The notes under the pieces are model-generated. The model had not been told where the DNA came from, made no database searches, and was given only the letters and a program-made list of their open reading frames with translations. From Paramesorhizobium salinisoli (GTDB lineage: Bacteria; Pseudomonadota; Alphaproteobacteria; Rhizobiales; Rhizobiaceae): a stretch of DNA of 64,000 bases. Position numbers and translations under genes: made by a program. Of this stretch, positions 36,817 to 46,000 are shown piece by piece. The stretch spans positions 62,001-126,000 of the forward strand of contig NZ_QOZG01000005.1 of NCBI RefSeq assembly GCF_003335045.1, in the 5' to 3' direction. Numbering within the stretch: the first letter of the stretch is position 1; every line of letters begins with the position of its first letter.

Positions 36817-37161
36817 ATGCTCGACCTGAAAACGACCGTTGCCGCGGTTTTCGCGCTTTCGATAAGCCTGGGCCCTGCACTGGCACAGAATGCTGCCACT
36901 GGAGACGATCCGGGAAGGACATTCCCAAGACCGGAAACGACTGGTGGCGTCCAGACGATGGACATGGGCGCCAACGAGCCGCTTGTCGATGATCAGACCA
37001 CCGGCTCCATCCGCGATGATGGAGACTTCGCCGAGCGCTGGCGCACCATGTCCCCCACGGAGCAGGAAAAAGTTCGCGCTAACTGCGATACGATGACTAT
37101 GGACAAAACGCTTTACAGCGATAACGTGGATAGTCTCTGCAAGAGTTTTTCAACGCAATAG
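36817..37161 (+). CDS. Small secreted protein, probable general stress response member
   Basis: 114 residues. Signal peptide of 23 residues ending ALA before QNAATGDD; the mature protein is small, acidic and probably disordered in its first half, with two cysteines near the C-terminus (RANCDTM and DSLCKSF). Function unknown. AGGAGA lies before the ATG, an EcfG-type promoter upstream and an intrinsic terminator after, so it is monocistronic. The regulation points to stress survival in the periplasm; the role itself is not inferable. Confidence 0.75.
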   Translation: MLDLKTTVAAVFALSISLGPALAQNAATGDDPGRTFPRPETTGGVQTMDMGANEPLVDDQTTGSIRDDGDFAERWRTMSPTEQEKVRANCDTMTMDKTLYSDNVDSLCKSFSTQ

Positions 37162-37207
37162 CAATTTTGCGGAGCAAATCCGGGATAAACGTCCCGTGCA
37201 GCATCGA

Positions 37208-37232
37208 AACGCCGGAACCCCACCGGCGTTTT
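37208..37232 (+). terminator. Intrinsic terminator
   Basis: AACGCCGG and its complement around a 7-nt loop, then TTTT, 47 bp after the secreted stress protein gene. It separates that gene from the ribosomal transcript. Confidence 0.8.
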
Positions 37233-37284
37233 GACATTTCCAACGGGCGTTTTCCCAGCTATTTCCTCATTAAAATATGCGGGA

Positions 37285-37313
37285 TTGCATGTTGGGAGGA
37301 AAACCCATATAAG
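37285..37313 (+). promoter_or_regulatory. Probable housekeeping promoter of rpsF-rpsR
   Basis: TTGCAT, a 17-nt spacer, then TATAAG: a good match for the sigma-70-type consensus, between the upstream terminator and rpsF. It predicts a transcript starting near 37320. Confidence 0.6.
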
Positions 37314-37319
37314 CCGCCC

Positions 37320-37521
37320 GTTCATTGCTCGGCGTCAGCTGGGGGCTGAACGGAGGGCCGGATTAATATCCGTCGAAGTCTAAAGTGCTTCAGCCTCCCG
37401 TGTCTCCGCTCTCGATCGTCTCGACCCCGCGTCCTTTCTTCTCCGGTTTTCCGGCATGAGAGAAGTCGCAGAGGCTTAGTCGCTGACGTCTTGTGATGGT
37501 AATTGAAGAAAGGCAGAGACA
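37320..37521 (+). promoter_or_regulatory. Long 5' leader of rpsF
   Basis: About 200 nt of untranslated RNA before rpsF, if the promoter is right. Short hairpins are visible: CAGC/GCTG, CGGAT/ATCCG and CCGG/CCGG with a TTTT loop. Many bacteria have an S6:S18-binding leader here for feedback control. I cannot confirm that motif by eye. No leader peptide with a convincing ribosome site was seen. Confidence 0.4.
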
Positions 37522-37986
37522 ATGGCTCTTTACGAACATGTGCTCCTTGCCCGACAGGATATAACGCAGCAGCAGGTCGATGCTCTTGTAGAACAGTACA
37601 AGGGTGTCATTGAGGCCAATGGCGGCAAGGTCGGGCGTATCGAAAGCTGGGGACTGCGTCCCCTCACCTACCGTATCAACAAGAACCGCAAGGCGTATTA
37701 CACGCTCCTGAACATCGACGCTCCGGCGGCGGCTGTCAGCGAGATGGAACGCCAGATGCGCATCAACGAAGATGTGCTGCGCTTCCTGACGGTCCGCGTC
37801 GAGGAACATGAGGAAGGCCAGTCGGCCATGCTCGCCCGCCGTGACGACCGCCGCGAACGCGACGATCGTTTCGGTCGCGACGATGACCGTCCGCGCCGTC
37901 CGCGCGATGGCGATCGTCCTCGCGATGGCGATCGCGACCGTCCGCGCCGTCCGCGCGACAATGAAGCCGGTGAAGGAGCCGTATAA
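37522..37986 (+). CDS. rpsF: 30S ribosomal protein S6
   Basis: 154 residues. The S6 fold (about residues 1-95: [26 protein letters not shown]) is followed by a roughly 55-residue tail of Arg/Asp/Pro repeats ([17 protein letters not shown]). E. coli S6 also has an acidic tail that RimK extends with glutamate, but this one is mixed-charge. The tail is coded by near-repeated DNA (CGCGATGGCGATCG copies around 37900-37950), so length could vary between strains. AAAGG precedes the ATG. Confidence 0.97.
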   Translation: MALYEHVLLARQDITQQQVDALVEQYKGVIEANGGKVGRIESWGLRPLTYRINKNRKAYYTLLNIDAPAAAVSEMERQMRINEDVLRFLTVRVEEHEEGQSAMLARRDDRRERDDRFGRDDDRPRRPRDGDRPRDGDRDRPRRPRDNEAGEGAV

Positions 37987-38234
37987 TGGTCGACATCAAC
38001 CAGATCCCGACCCGGCGTCCGTTCCATCGCCGCCGCAAGACCTGCCCATTCTCCGGCGCCAACGCACCGAAGATCGACTACAAGGACGTGAAGCTCCTGC
38101 AGCGCTATATTTCCGAGCGCGGCAAGATCGTTCCGTCCCGCATCACGGCTGTCAGCCAGAAGAAGCAGCGCGAACTCGCCAAGGCGATCAAGCGCGCCCG
38201 TTTCCTCGGCCTTCTGCCTTACATCGTGAAGTAA
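37986..38234 (+). CDS. rpsR: 30S ribosomal protein S18
   Basis: 82 residues; its ATG overlaps the last base of the rpsF stop. Contains [13 protein letters not shown] and [17 protein letters not shown], typical of S18, and ends [14 protein letters not shown]18 binds S6 in the platform of the 30S subunit. A strong terminator follows. Confidence 0.98.
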   Translation: MVDINQIPTRRPFHRRRKTCPFSGANAPKIDYKDVKLLQRYISERGKIVPSRITAVSQKKQRELAKAIKRARFLGLLPYIVK

Positions 38235-38242
38235 GACATTCC

Positions 38243-38270
38243 GGGAGGCGCCTGCCGCCTCCCGTTTCTT
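38243..38270 (+). terminator. Intrinsic terminator after rpsR
   Basis: GGGAGGCG and its complement with a 5-nt loop, followed by GTTTCTT, 9 bp after the rpsR stop. It may be partial, letting some transcription continue to DUF2232 and rplI. Confidence 0.75.
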
Positions 38271-38376
38271 CCCTTGAGTTGGGGTGTTGCGGCCAGACCG
38301 CCACCTCTAACTGCTTTGAAGGTCCGTGGATTACCCGATATGCTCGGGCCATGAGAACCAGCAGGACAGCGAGCAC

Positions 38377-39339
38377 ATGAAATTCGACAGAACATCGATT
38401 GGCATTGGCATATTGGCGGGGCTCGCGGCCGCGCTGATGTCGGCTGGCGTCATCACCCAATCGGGTGTGGCGATGTTCCTTTATTTCCTCACCCCATTGC
38501 CGATCTTCATCGCAGCGCTCGGCTGGGGCACCACCGCCGGGCTGGTTTCGGCAATCGTCGCCACCATCGCCGTCGCGCTTGTTGCCGCACCGATGGCTGC
38601 GCTTCTCGTGGCGCTGACCAGCATCGTTCCGGCCGCGACAGGGGCCTACCTCGCCGGCCTCGCCCGTCCGGCGGACGAAATGGGTGGTCCATCCGATACG
38701 CTCGTCTGGTATCCGCTCTCCGATATCATCTTCCGCCTGGCCCTGATGATCGCGGCCAGCTTCATCATCATCGGGATCATCATCGGCTTCGGCGAAGCAT
38801 TGGCGCGCGAGGTCGCGAATGCGATCATGGCGAGCGTTTCGCAAGCCAACCCTGAATTCGCCGCGAGCAACGAGATGCGCGACAATCTCGCGAATTTCAT
38901 GGTCGCCGCGCTTCCCGCCATCCAGCCGGCGACCTGCCTTCTCGTGCTGATCGCCAATCTTTACCTGGCGCTACGCCTTACCGCGCTTTCCGGCAGGCTT
39001 CGCCGCCCTCGCGACGACTGGCCGGCAACGCTTCGCATGCCGCGCGCAGCCCTTCTGGTCCTGACCGTCAGCCTCGCCCTCGCCTTCATCGGCGGCGGGA
39101 TCGGCCATGCGGCGGCGGCCGTCGCCGGGGCGCTCAGCGCCGGTTTCCTTCTGGCGGGCTTCGCGATGATGCATTTTCGCACGCGGGGCGCGCCATGGCG
39201 GCCTTTCGCCCTGTGGATCGCCTATCTCGCCGTCGTGCTCTTCGCCTTCGTGCTTTTTGTCTTTCTTATCGCCGGACTGTTCGACACGTCACGCAACGCC
39301 CCGGTGTCGAAAACCTCATCCAAAACCCCGATCAACTAA
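38377..39339 (+). CDS. DUF2232 integral membrane protein
   Basis: 320 residues from the ATG at 38377 (MKFDRTSIGIGILAGLAAALM), chosen because AGGA lies upstream and the earlier in-frame ATG has none. About eight membrane helices. DUF2232 (YybS-like) proteins often sit between rpsR and rplI in alphaproteobacteria and near rplI in Firmicutes; their job is unknown, though a transport-like fold has been suggested. rplI starts 25 bp later. Confidence 0.85.
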   Translation: MKFDRTSIGIGILAGLAAALMSAGVITQSGVAMFLYFLTPLPIFIAALGWGTTAGLVSAIVATIAVALVAAPMAALLVALTSIVPAATGAYLAGLARPADEMGGPSDTLVWYPLSDIIFRLALMIAASFIIIGIIIGFGEALAREVANAIMASVSQANPEFAASNEMRDNLANFMVAALPAIQPATCLLVLIANLYLALRLTALSGRLRRPRDDWPATLRMPRAALLVLTVSLALAFIGGGIGHAAAAVAGALSAGFLLAGFAMMHFRTRGAPWRPFALWIAYLAVVLFAFVLFVFLIAGLFDTSRNAPVSKTSSKTPIN

Positions 39340-39364
39340 CAGACGACACTGAAAGGATATAACA

Positions 39365-39937
39365 ATGGAAGTCATTCTGCTTGAACGCATTTCGCGCCTT
39401 GGCCAGATGGGCGAAACCGTAAAGGTCAAGGACGGCTACGCCCGCAATTTCCTCCTGCCGCAGGGCAAGGCATTGCGCGCCAATGAAGCCAACAAGAAGA
39501 AGTTCGAAGGCCAGCGCGCCCAGCTCGAAGCCCGCAACCTCGAGCGCAAGACCGAAGCCCAGAGCGTTGCCGAGAAGCTCGACGGCAAGAGCTTCATCGT
39601 CGTGCGTTCGGCCGGCGAAACCGGCCAGCTCTACGGTTCTGTCTCGACCCGCGACATCGCCGAAATCCTGACCGGCGAAGGCTTCACCGTCGGACGCAAC
39701 CAGGTCGAGCTCAACGTGCCGATCAAGACGATCGGACTGCACAAGATCGCGATCGCGCTGCATCCGGAAGTGGAAGTCTCGGTTACGATCAACATCGCGC
39801 GTTCCGCCGAGGAAGCCGAACGTCAGGTCAGGGGCGAGGATCTGACCTCCGCCGAGGCCATCTACGGTATCGAGGAAGAGCCCCTCGCCGAGGAAATCCT
39901 GGACGATGAAGACCTGGAGAACGAAGACAACGCCTGA
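39365..39937 (+). CDS. rplI: 50S ribosomal protein L9
   Basis: 190 residues. N-terminal 23S rRNA-binding domain ([33 protein letters not shown]), long central helix ([18 protein letters not shown]) and C-terminal domain. It has an acidic tail of about 40 residues ([21 protein letters not shown]) beyond the usual 148-150, which is common in Rhizobiales L9. AAGGATATAAC precedes the ATG. Confidence 0.98.
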   Translation: MEVILLERISRLGQMGETVKVKDGYARNFLLPQGKALRANEANKKKFEGQRAQLEARNLERKTEAQSVAEKLDGKSFIVVRSAGETGQLYGSVSTRDIAEILTGEGFTVGRNQVELNVPIKTIGLHKIAIALHPEVEVSVTINIARSAEEAERQVRGEDLTSAEAIYGIEEEPLAEEILDDEDLENEDNA

Positions 39938-40004
39938 TCGAGGGGCGCTGTTCTCCTTGCTTTATCTCCGGTGATTGCCCCGGATCGGTAAACTATAAAT
40001 GATG

Positions 40005-40037
40005 ATGCCCGGTGGCGACGCCGGGCATTTTCTCTTT
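40005..40037 (+). terminator. Intrinsic terminator after rplI
   Basis: An 8-bp stem (ATGCCCGG and complement) with an 8-nt loop, followed by TTTTCTCTTTT. It ends the rpsF-rpsR-DUF2232-rplI group. Confidence 0.88.
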
Positions 40038-40165
40038 TCAGACATAAAAAAGCGCTTATCTTACCATTATTCGTGGCCCGGCTAAGGGATACGTGGATGG
40101 TGCGCGGTTTGCCGTATCATCCGGAAAACCCGAAACTGGGGCCGATCTTTTCTGGAGATTGGTAG

Positions 40166-41449
40166 ATGTATGCTCTTTTAAGGACTGTATTGAACCATCT
40201 GATCAAGACGGGGGACCTGACCGTTACCGACGCTGACGGCGTCAGCCATCGGTTCGGGGACAAGACCGGTGATCCCACGCACATCAACATCAAGTCACGT
40301 CGCGCCGAGCGGGCGCTGGCGATCAATCCCGAGCTGAAGCTCGGCGAAGCCTATATGGCGGGGGATCTCGATTTTCTCGAAGGCGATATTTACGGGCTTC
40401 TGAAACTCGTTTTCGAAAATACCGGACCGATCGCCGCCAAGGAACCATGGATGCGAGCGCTGGACGGCGCCAGGCGGGCAGGACGGCGGCTGCAGCAGAT
40501 CAACACGCTCGCGCTTGCCTCATCGCATGTACGTCATCATTACGATCTCTCGGGCGATCTCTACCGGCTGTTCCTCGATCCCGACATGCAATATTCCTGC
40601 GCTTATTTCGAGACGCCCCAATCCACCCTCGCGGAAGCGCAACTCGCCAAGAAACGGCATCTTGCCGCCAAGCTCCTGATCAAGGAGGGGCATTCCCTGC
40701 TCGACATCGGTTGCGGCTGGGGCGGCCTCGGCCTTTACATGGCAAAATATCTGCATGCCGACGTCACCGGCGTCACGCTCAGCCAGGAACAGCATGCCGT
40801 CGCCAACAAGCGGGCTGCGGAGGAAGGACTTTCGGGCACGGCGCGGTTCAACCTGCAGGATTACCGCCTTCTGCAGGATCCTTTTGACCGCATCGTTTCG
40901 GTCGGCATGTTCGAGCATGTAGGCGTCAATCATTTCGCCGAATATTTCGAGCATACCGCCAGGCTGCTCAAACCTGACGGCGTATTCCTGCTTCACGCCA
41001 TCGGGCGCAGCGACGGGCCAGGCGCCACCAATCCATTCATCCGGAAATATATCTTCCCCGGCGGCTACATACCGGCGCTTTCGGAGGTGCTGCCGCATAT
41101 CGAGCGTGCAGGCCTGATCGTCACCGATATTGAAATCCTGCGGCTGCACTATGCCGAAACGCTGAAGGCATGGCGCGAGGCGTTCATGGCCAATCGCGAG
41201 ATCGCCAAATCGATCTATGACGAGCGTTTCTGCCGCATGTGGGAGTTCTATCTCGCCGCATCGGAAAGCGCCTTCCGCTGGCAGAACATGATGGTGTTCC
41301 AGATCCAGATCGCCCACCGGCAGGACGCCGTGCCACTCACCCGCAACTATATCGAGGCGGAGGAGAAGCGCCTGAAACGCCTCGACAGCGCGCCACGCGG
41401 TGCAAACACCGAAATATCGGTGCCATCCCGGGGGGCTACGGGGAAATAG
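40166..41449 (+). CDS. cfa: Cyclopropane-fatty-acyl-phospholipid synthase
   Basis: 427 residues. The N-terminal lipid-binding part and the SAM methyltransferase domain are both clear: SLLDIGCGWGGL is the SAM loop, GVTLSQEQ and VGMFEHVG are CFA family blocks, and YIFPGGYIP completes it. It adds a methylene bridge to double bonds of membrane lipids, important for acid and stress tolerance; in Brucellaceae this makes lactobacillic acid. Monocistronic by position, with terminator upstream. Confidence 0.93.
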   Translation: MYALLRTVLNHLIKTGDLTVTDADGVSHRFGDKTGDPTHINIKSRRAERALAINPELKLGEAYMAGDLDFLEGDIYGLLKLVFENTGPIAAKEPWMRALDGARRAGRRLQQINTLALASSHVRHHYDLSGDLYRLFLDPDMQYSCAYFETPQSTLAEAQLAKKRHLAAKLLIKEGHSLLDIGCGWGGLGLYMAKYLHADVTGVTLSQEQHAVANKRAAEEGLSGTARFNLQDYRLLQDPFDRIVSVGMFEHVGVNHFAEYFEHTARLLKPDGVFLLHAIGRSDGPGATNPFIRKYIFPGGYIPALSEVLPHIERAGLIVTDIEILRLHYAETLKAWREAFMANREIAKSIYDERFCRMWEFYLAASESAFRWQNMMVFQIQIAHRQDAVPLTRNYIEAEEKRLKRLDSAPRGANTEISVPSRGATGK

Positions 41450-41674
41450 CGCGGTTCCTTTAAATGCAAGCGTTGGCGTTGCGATTCAATCCGACGCGCT
41501 CCACAAACGGCAAATCAGGTGTCAACCCTCCATATTCCGACTGACACGGGAAACTGTGAATCACTGTGAATCATGGTATAGGTTTTTGCTCTCCACCGAA
41601 TCGACCGGGTTGCGCATTGCATTCTCGAATATTCCGGCGCTACCTCGACGCGGACAAGGGGCGAAACGAGAATC
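41450..41674. promoter_or_regulatory. Upstream region of dnaB
   Basis: 225 bp with no gene. Two adjacent CTGTGAATCA-type copies at about 41555-41575 form a 10-bp direct repeat 100 bp upstream of the dnaB start. Possible regulator site; unassigned. Confidence 0.35.
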
Positions 41675-43201
41675 ATGGCTGAAGCGACAATACGCAAACT
41701 CGACCAGGCGCGCGACGGAACGCGGGACGGCGGACGTGACGGGCGCGGCCCGCTTTATCGCGAGGCGCCGAACAATATCGAGGCGGAACAGGCGCTGCTC
41801 GGCGCGATCCTGATCAACAATGACGCCTTCTACCGGGTGTCGGACTTCCTGAAGCCCGGTCATTTCTACGAACCGCTGCACCGCAAGATCTACGAAGTTG
41901 CTTCCGATCTCATCCGCATCGGCAAGATGGCCAATCCGGTCACCATCAAGACCTTTCTCCCGGCGGAGGAGAAGGTCGGCGACATGACGGTCTTCCAATA
42001 TGTGGCACGCCTCGCTGCCGAGGCCGTGACCGTCATCAATGCCGAGGATTACGGCCGCGCCATCTACGATCTCGCCACGCGCCGCGCGCTGATCACCATC
42101 GGCGAGGACATGGTCAACATCGCCTATGACGCGCCGGTGGACATGGCGCCGCAGGGCCAGATCGAGGATGCCGAGCGCCGCCTGTTCGAACTGGCCGAGA
42201 CGGGCCGCTACGATGGCGGTTTCCAGTCCTTCACCGACGCGGTCAAGATCGCCGTCGACATGGCCAATGCCGCCTTCATGCGCGACGGCCATCTGTCGGG
42301 CGTATCGTCGGGTATCCATTCGCTCGACGCCCGGATGGGCGGTTTGCAGCCCTCCGATCTTATCATCCTGGCCGGACGTCCCGGCATGGGCAAGACCTCG
42401 CTCGCCACCAACATCGCCTTCAATATCGCCAACGCCTATCATGGCGAGCAGCAGGCGGACGGATCGGTCAAGGCGGTCAATGGCGGCGTGGTCGGGTTCT
42501 TCTCGCTCGAAATGTCGTCCGAGCAGCTTGCGACACGTATCATCTCCGAGCAGACGGAAATCTCATCCTCGAAGATCAGGCGCGGCGAGATCACCGAGAC
42601 CGACTTCGAAAAGCTCGTCGCCTGCTCGCACATGATGCAGAAGATCCCGCTCTATATCGACCAGACCGGCGGCATCTCGATTGCGCAGCTTTCCGCCCGC
42701 GCCCGCCGCCTGAAGCGGCAGCGCGGCCTCGACGTTCTGGTCATCGATTACGTGCAGCTGATGACCGGCTCGTCCAAGGCCTCGGCGCAGAACCGCGTGC
42801 AGGAAATCACCGAGATCACCACGGGCCTCAAGGCGCTCGGCAAGGAACTGAATGTTCCCATCATCGCGCTCTCCCAGCTTTCGCGTCAGGTCGAAAGTCG
42901 CGAGGACAAGCGTCCGCAGCTTTCGGATCTTCGCGAATCGGGTTCGATCGAGCAGGACGCCGACGTGGTGCTGTTCGTGTTCCGCGAGGAATATTACATC
43001 AAGAACCGCGAGCCGAAGCCCGGCACGGAAGAATATTTCAAGTGGCAGGCGGACATGGAGGAAGCCAAGGGGAAGGCGGAAGTTATCATCGCCAAGCAGC
43101 GCCACGGGCCTACCGGCACCGTCAAGCTTGCCTTCCAGGCGGAATTCACACGCTTTACCGATCTGGCTGAGGAATCACATCTGCCCGAACGGTATGAATG
43201 A
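41675..43201 (+). CDS. dnaB: Replicative DNA helicase
   Basis: 508 residues. N-terminal domain (NIEAEQALLGAIL) that interacts with primase, a linker, then the RecA-like motor with Walker A GRPGMGKTS (about residues 233-241), EMSSEQLATR, Walker B VLVIDYVQLM and the DLRESGSIEQDAD arginine-finger region. It unwinds the fork. The first 25 residues are a charged extension. No intein is present in the Walker regions. The stop overlaps alr (ATGA). Confidence 0.98.
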   Translation: MAEATIRKLDQARDGTRDGGRDGRGPLYREAPNNIEAEQALLGAILINNDAFYRVSDFLKPGHFYEPLHRKIYEVASDLIRIGKMANPVTIKTFLPAEEKVGDMTVFQYVARLAAEAVTVINAEDYGRAIYDLATRRALITIGEDMVNIAYDAPVDMAPQGQIEDAERRLFELAETGRYDGGFQSFTDAVKIAVDMANAAFMRDGHLSGVSSGIHSLDARMGGLQPSDLIILAGRPGMGKTSLATNIAFNIANAYHGEQQADGSVKAVNGGVVGFFSLEMSSEQLATRIISEQTEISSSKIRRGEITETDFEKLVACSHMMQKIPLYIDQTGGISIAQLSARARRLKRQRGLDVLVIDYVQLMTGSSKASAQNRVQEITEITTGLKALGKELNVPIIALSQLSRQVESREDKRPQLSDLRESGSIEQDADVVLFVFREEYYIKNREPKPGTEEYFKWQADMEEAKGKAEVIIAKQRHGPTGTVKLAFQAEFTRFTDLAEESHLPERYE

Positions 43202-44379
43202 ACGCGAAATCCAGATTGACCCCGACATCATTGGAACAATCGGTACTGCCCACCGGCGCCGATCGGCTTCTGGCCGGCGGGCGGCTGACCATCGATCTCG
43301 ATGCGCTGGCCGATAATTGGCGATCGCTTGACGCACGCTCGCGGCCGGGACGCGCCGCCGCGGTGGTCAAGGCGGATGCCTATGGCTGCGGCATCGCGCA
43401 GGTCGTCCCTGCCCTGACCGCTGCCGGTTGCGACAGTTTTTTCGTGGCGCTTCCCGAGGAAGGCCTGCGCGTGCGCCATGCCGCGCCTCGAGCGCGCGTT
43501 TTCGTGTTGAACGGGTTGTTCGACGATGCGGCTCCGGCCTTTACCGATGCCGATCTCATTCCGGTGCTCGGCTCCGACCATGAGATCGCGATCTGGGCCA
43601 AGCACGGCAGGCGCAAGCCCTGCGCCATCCACGTCGATACCGGCATGAACCGGCTTGGCCTTTCGCCCGGCGAAGCCATTGCCTTCGCCGGCAGCGCGAA
43701 ATCGGTACGCCCCGTATTGCTGATGAGCCATCTCGCATGCGCCGATACGCCTTCCAGCGACAAGAGCCGACAGCAACTCGAATCTTTTCAAAAGGTTCGA
43801 GCAGCTTTTGGCGACATTGAATCAAGTCTCGCGAATTCGGCGGGCATTTTTCTCGGCAGCGATTATGCGTTTGACCTGACGCGGCCGGGCATTGCGCTTT
43901 ATGGCGGTGAAGCAGTCGACGGGACGGGCAGCCCGATGAAACAGGTAGTCACCGCGGAGACGCGAATCGTGCAGATCCGCCATGCGGCCAAGGGCGAGAC
44001 GGCGGGCTATGGCGCGACCACGACGCTTGCCCGCGACACACGCATCGCCGTCTGCTCGACCGGCTATGCCGACGGGTATCCGCGCGCGGCCTCGGGATCC
44101 GGCATACCGCTGCGCTCGACGATCGCGGAAGGCGCGCATGGCTTTATCGCCGGGCAGCGCGTTCCCGTGCTCGGACGCGTCACCATGGATCTGACCTCTT
44201 TCGATGTGACCGATGTGCCGGAAGACGCGATTGGGATCGGCGATCATATCGAGCTTTTTGGCGCCAATATTGCGCTCGACGATGTGGCGCGCGCCGCCGG
44301 TACTATCGGTTACGAACTCCTGACTGGCCTCGGACTGCGCTATCATCGCCGCTATATCGGCGGAGAGCTGGTGTTCTGA
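43198..44379 (+). CDS. alr: Alanine racemase
   Basis: 393 residues. PLP is bound by Lys in AVVKADAYGCG, and the opposite catalytic Tyr is in AGYGATTTL. It makes D-alanine for peptidoglycan. The N-terminal 25 residues before LTIDLDALADNW are extra. Overlaps dnaB (ATGA) and radA (one base), so the three genes are coupled; dnaB-alr adjacency is also known in gammaproteobacteria. Confidence 0.95.
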   Translation: MNAKSRLTPTSLEQSVLPTGADRLLAGGRLTIDLDALADNWRSLDARSRPGRAAAVVKADAYGCGIAQVVPALTAAGCDSFFVALPEEGLRVRHAAPRARVFVLNGLFDDAAPAFTDADLIPVLGSDHEIAIWAKHGRRKPCAIHVDTGMNRLGLSPGEAIAFAGSAKSVRPVLLMSHLACADTPSSDKSRQQLESFQKVRAAFGDIESSLANSAGIFLGSDYAFDLTRPGIALYGGEAVDGTGSPMKQVVTAETRIVQIRHAAKGETAGYGATTTLARDTRIAVCSTGYADGYPRAASGSGIPLRSTIAEGAHGFIAGQRVPVLGRVTMDLTSFDVTDVPEDAIGIGDHIELFGANIALDDVARAAGTIGYELLTGLGLRYHRRYIGGELVF

Positions 44380-45773
44380 TGGCCAAGGCGCGCGTTCAAT
44401 TCATCTGCCAGAACTGCGGCTCGGTGCACACGCGCTGGGCCGGCAAATGCGACGCCTGCGGCGAGTGGAACACGCTCGTCGAGGAGGGAACGTCAGGCGG
44501 CATCGGCGGCGGACCCGGGAAGGCGCCGCGCAAGGGACGCGCCGTGGTGTTGACCACGCTTTCGGGCGATATCGAGGATGCGCCGCGCATCCAGTCGGGC
44601 ATCGCCGAACTCGACCGGGTCACCGGCGGCGGTTTCGTCCGTGGTTCGGCGCTGCTCGTCGGCGGCGATCCCGGGATCGGCAAATCGACCCTCCTGACGC
44701 AGGCGGCCGCCGCGCTGGCGCGCCGCGGCCATCGCGTCGTCTATGTGTCGGGCGAGGAGGCGGTGGCGCAGATCCGCCTGCGGGCGCAGCGGCTTCATGC
44801 AGCCGATACGGCGGTGGAACTCGCCGCCGAGACCAATGTGGAGGACATTCTGGCGACGATTGCCGAACCGCGCCGCCCCGATCTGGTCATCATCGATTCC
44901 ATCCAGACGCTCTGGACCGACAGCGCCGATTCGGCGCCCGGCACGGTGACGCAGGTGCGCGCAGGCGCCCAGGCGATGATCCGCTTCGCCAAGCAGACGG
45001 GAGCGGCCATCGTGCTCGTCGGCCATGTCACCAAGGACGGGCAGATCGCCGGACCGCGCGTCGTCGAACATATGGTCGATGCGGTCCTCTATTTCGAGGG
45101 TGAAGGTGGCCACCACTACCGCATCCTGCGAACGGTCAAGAACCGCTTCGGCCCCACGGACGAGATCGGCGTCTTCGAAATGTCCGATATGGGCCTGAGG
45201 GAAGTTGCCAATCCGTCCGAGCTCTTCCTCGGCGAACGCAACGAGAAATCGCCCGGGGCCGCCGTTTTCGCCGGGATGGAAGGCACGCGACCCATCCTCG
45301 TGGAAATCCAGGCGCTGGTCGCGCCTTCGACGCTCGGCACGCCGCGCCGCGCCGTCGTCGGCTGGGACGGCAACCGGCTGTCGATGATTCTCGCGGTGCT
45401 GGAGGCGCATTGCGGCGTCCGCTTCGGCCAGCATGACGTCTACCTCAACGTCGCGGGCGGCTATCGCATCAGCGAACCGGCAGCCGATCTCGCCGTTGCG
45501 GCGGCGCTGGTTTCCTCGATCGCCGGTATTGCCCTTCCCGCCAATTGCGTTTATTTCGGCGAAGTCAGTCTTTCTGGAGCCGTCCGCCCGGTGGCACATG
45601 CCGTGCAGCGGCTCAAGGAAGCGGAAAAACTCGGTTTCCGGCAGGCAGTGCTTCCGGGGGGAAGCGGGGAACTGCTGAAGGACCGTAGTTTCCCTTTGAC
45701 CGAAACCGCGTCGTTGCCGGACCTCGTGGCCCGCATTGCAGCGTCCGGCCCCGGAAAGAAACCGCGTGACTAG
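44379..45773 (+). CDS. radA: DNA repair protein RadA
   Basis: 464 residues. Zinc finger at C10, C13, C24 and C27, RecA-like core with GGDPGIGKSTLL and LVIIDSIQTLW, the RadA-specific KNRFG motif, and a C-terminal Lon-like domain. It helps branch migration in recombination. TGATG overlap with alr. cvpA follows after 227 bp. Confidence 0.97.
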   Translation: MAKARVQFICQNCGSVHTRWAGKCDACGEWNTLVEEGTSGGIGGGPGKAPRKGRAVVLTTLSGDIEDAPRIQSGIAELDRVTGGGFVRGSALLVGGDPGIGKSTLLTQAAAALARRGHRVVYVSGEEAVAQIRLRAQRLHAADTAVELAAETNVEDILATIAEPRRPDLVIIDSIQTLWTDSADSAPGTVTQVRAGAQAMIRFAKQTGAAIVLVGHVTKDGQIAGPRVVEHMVDAVLYFEGEGGHHYRILRTVKNRFGPTDEIGVFEMSDMGLREVANPSELFLGERNEKSPGAAVFAGMEGTRPILVEIQALVAPSTLGTPRRAVVGWDGNRLSMILAVLEAHCGVRFGQHDVYLNVAGGYRISEPAADLAVAAALVSSIAGIALPANCVYFGEVSLSGAVRPVAHAVQRLKEAEKLGFRQAVLPGGSGELLKDRSFPLTETASLPDLVARIAASGPGKKPRD

Positions 45774-46000
45774 TATAGGGTCTTCTGGAAAATCAGGTCG
45801 GGAAAGTTGACAGATTTTCCGGAAAAGATCATGTCTGGTTTCAAGATGTTAGCGCAAGCCCCGGAAAAAGCGGAAACAGCTTTCCATCCGGCTTGCGGAG
45901 AGAGCGTTTTTTGCGTGTCCGTCCGGACGCGCGGCAATTGAAGGGGTTCCGCGTTCGAACATGAACGCAGAGCCGGGCGACAGAACTGAGGTGGGCCAAG

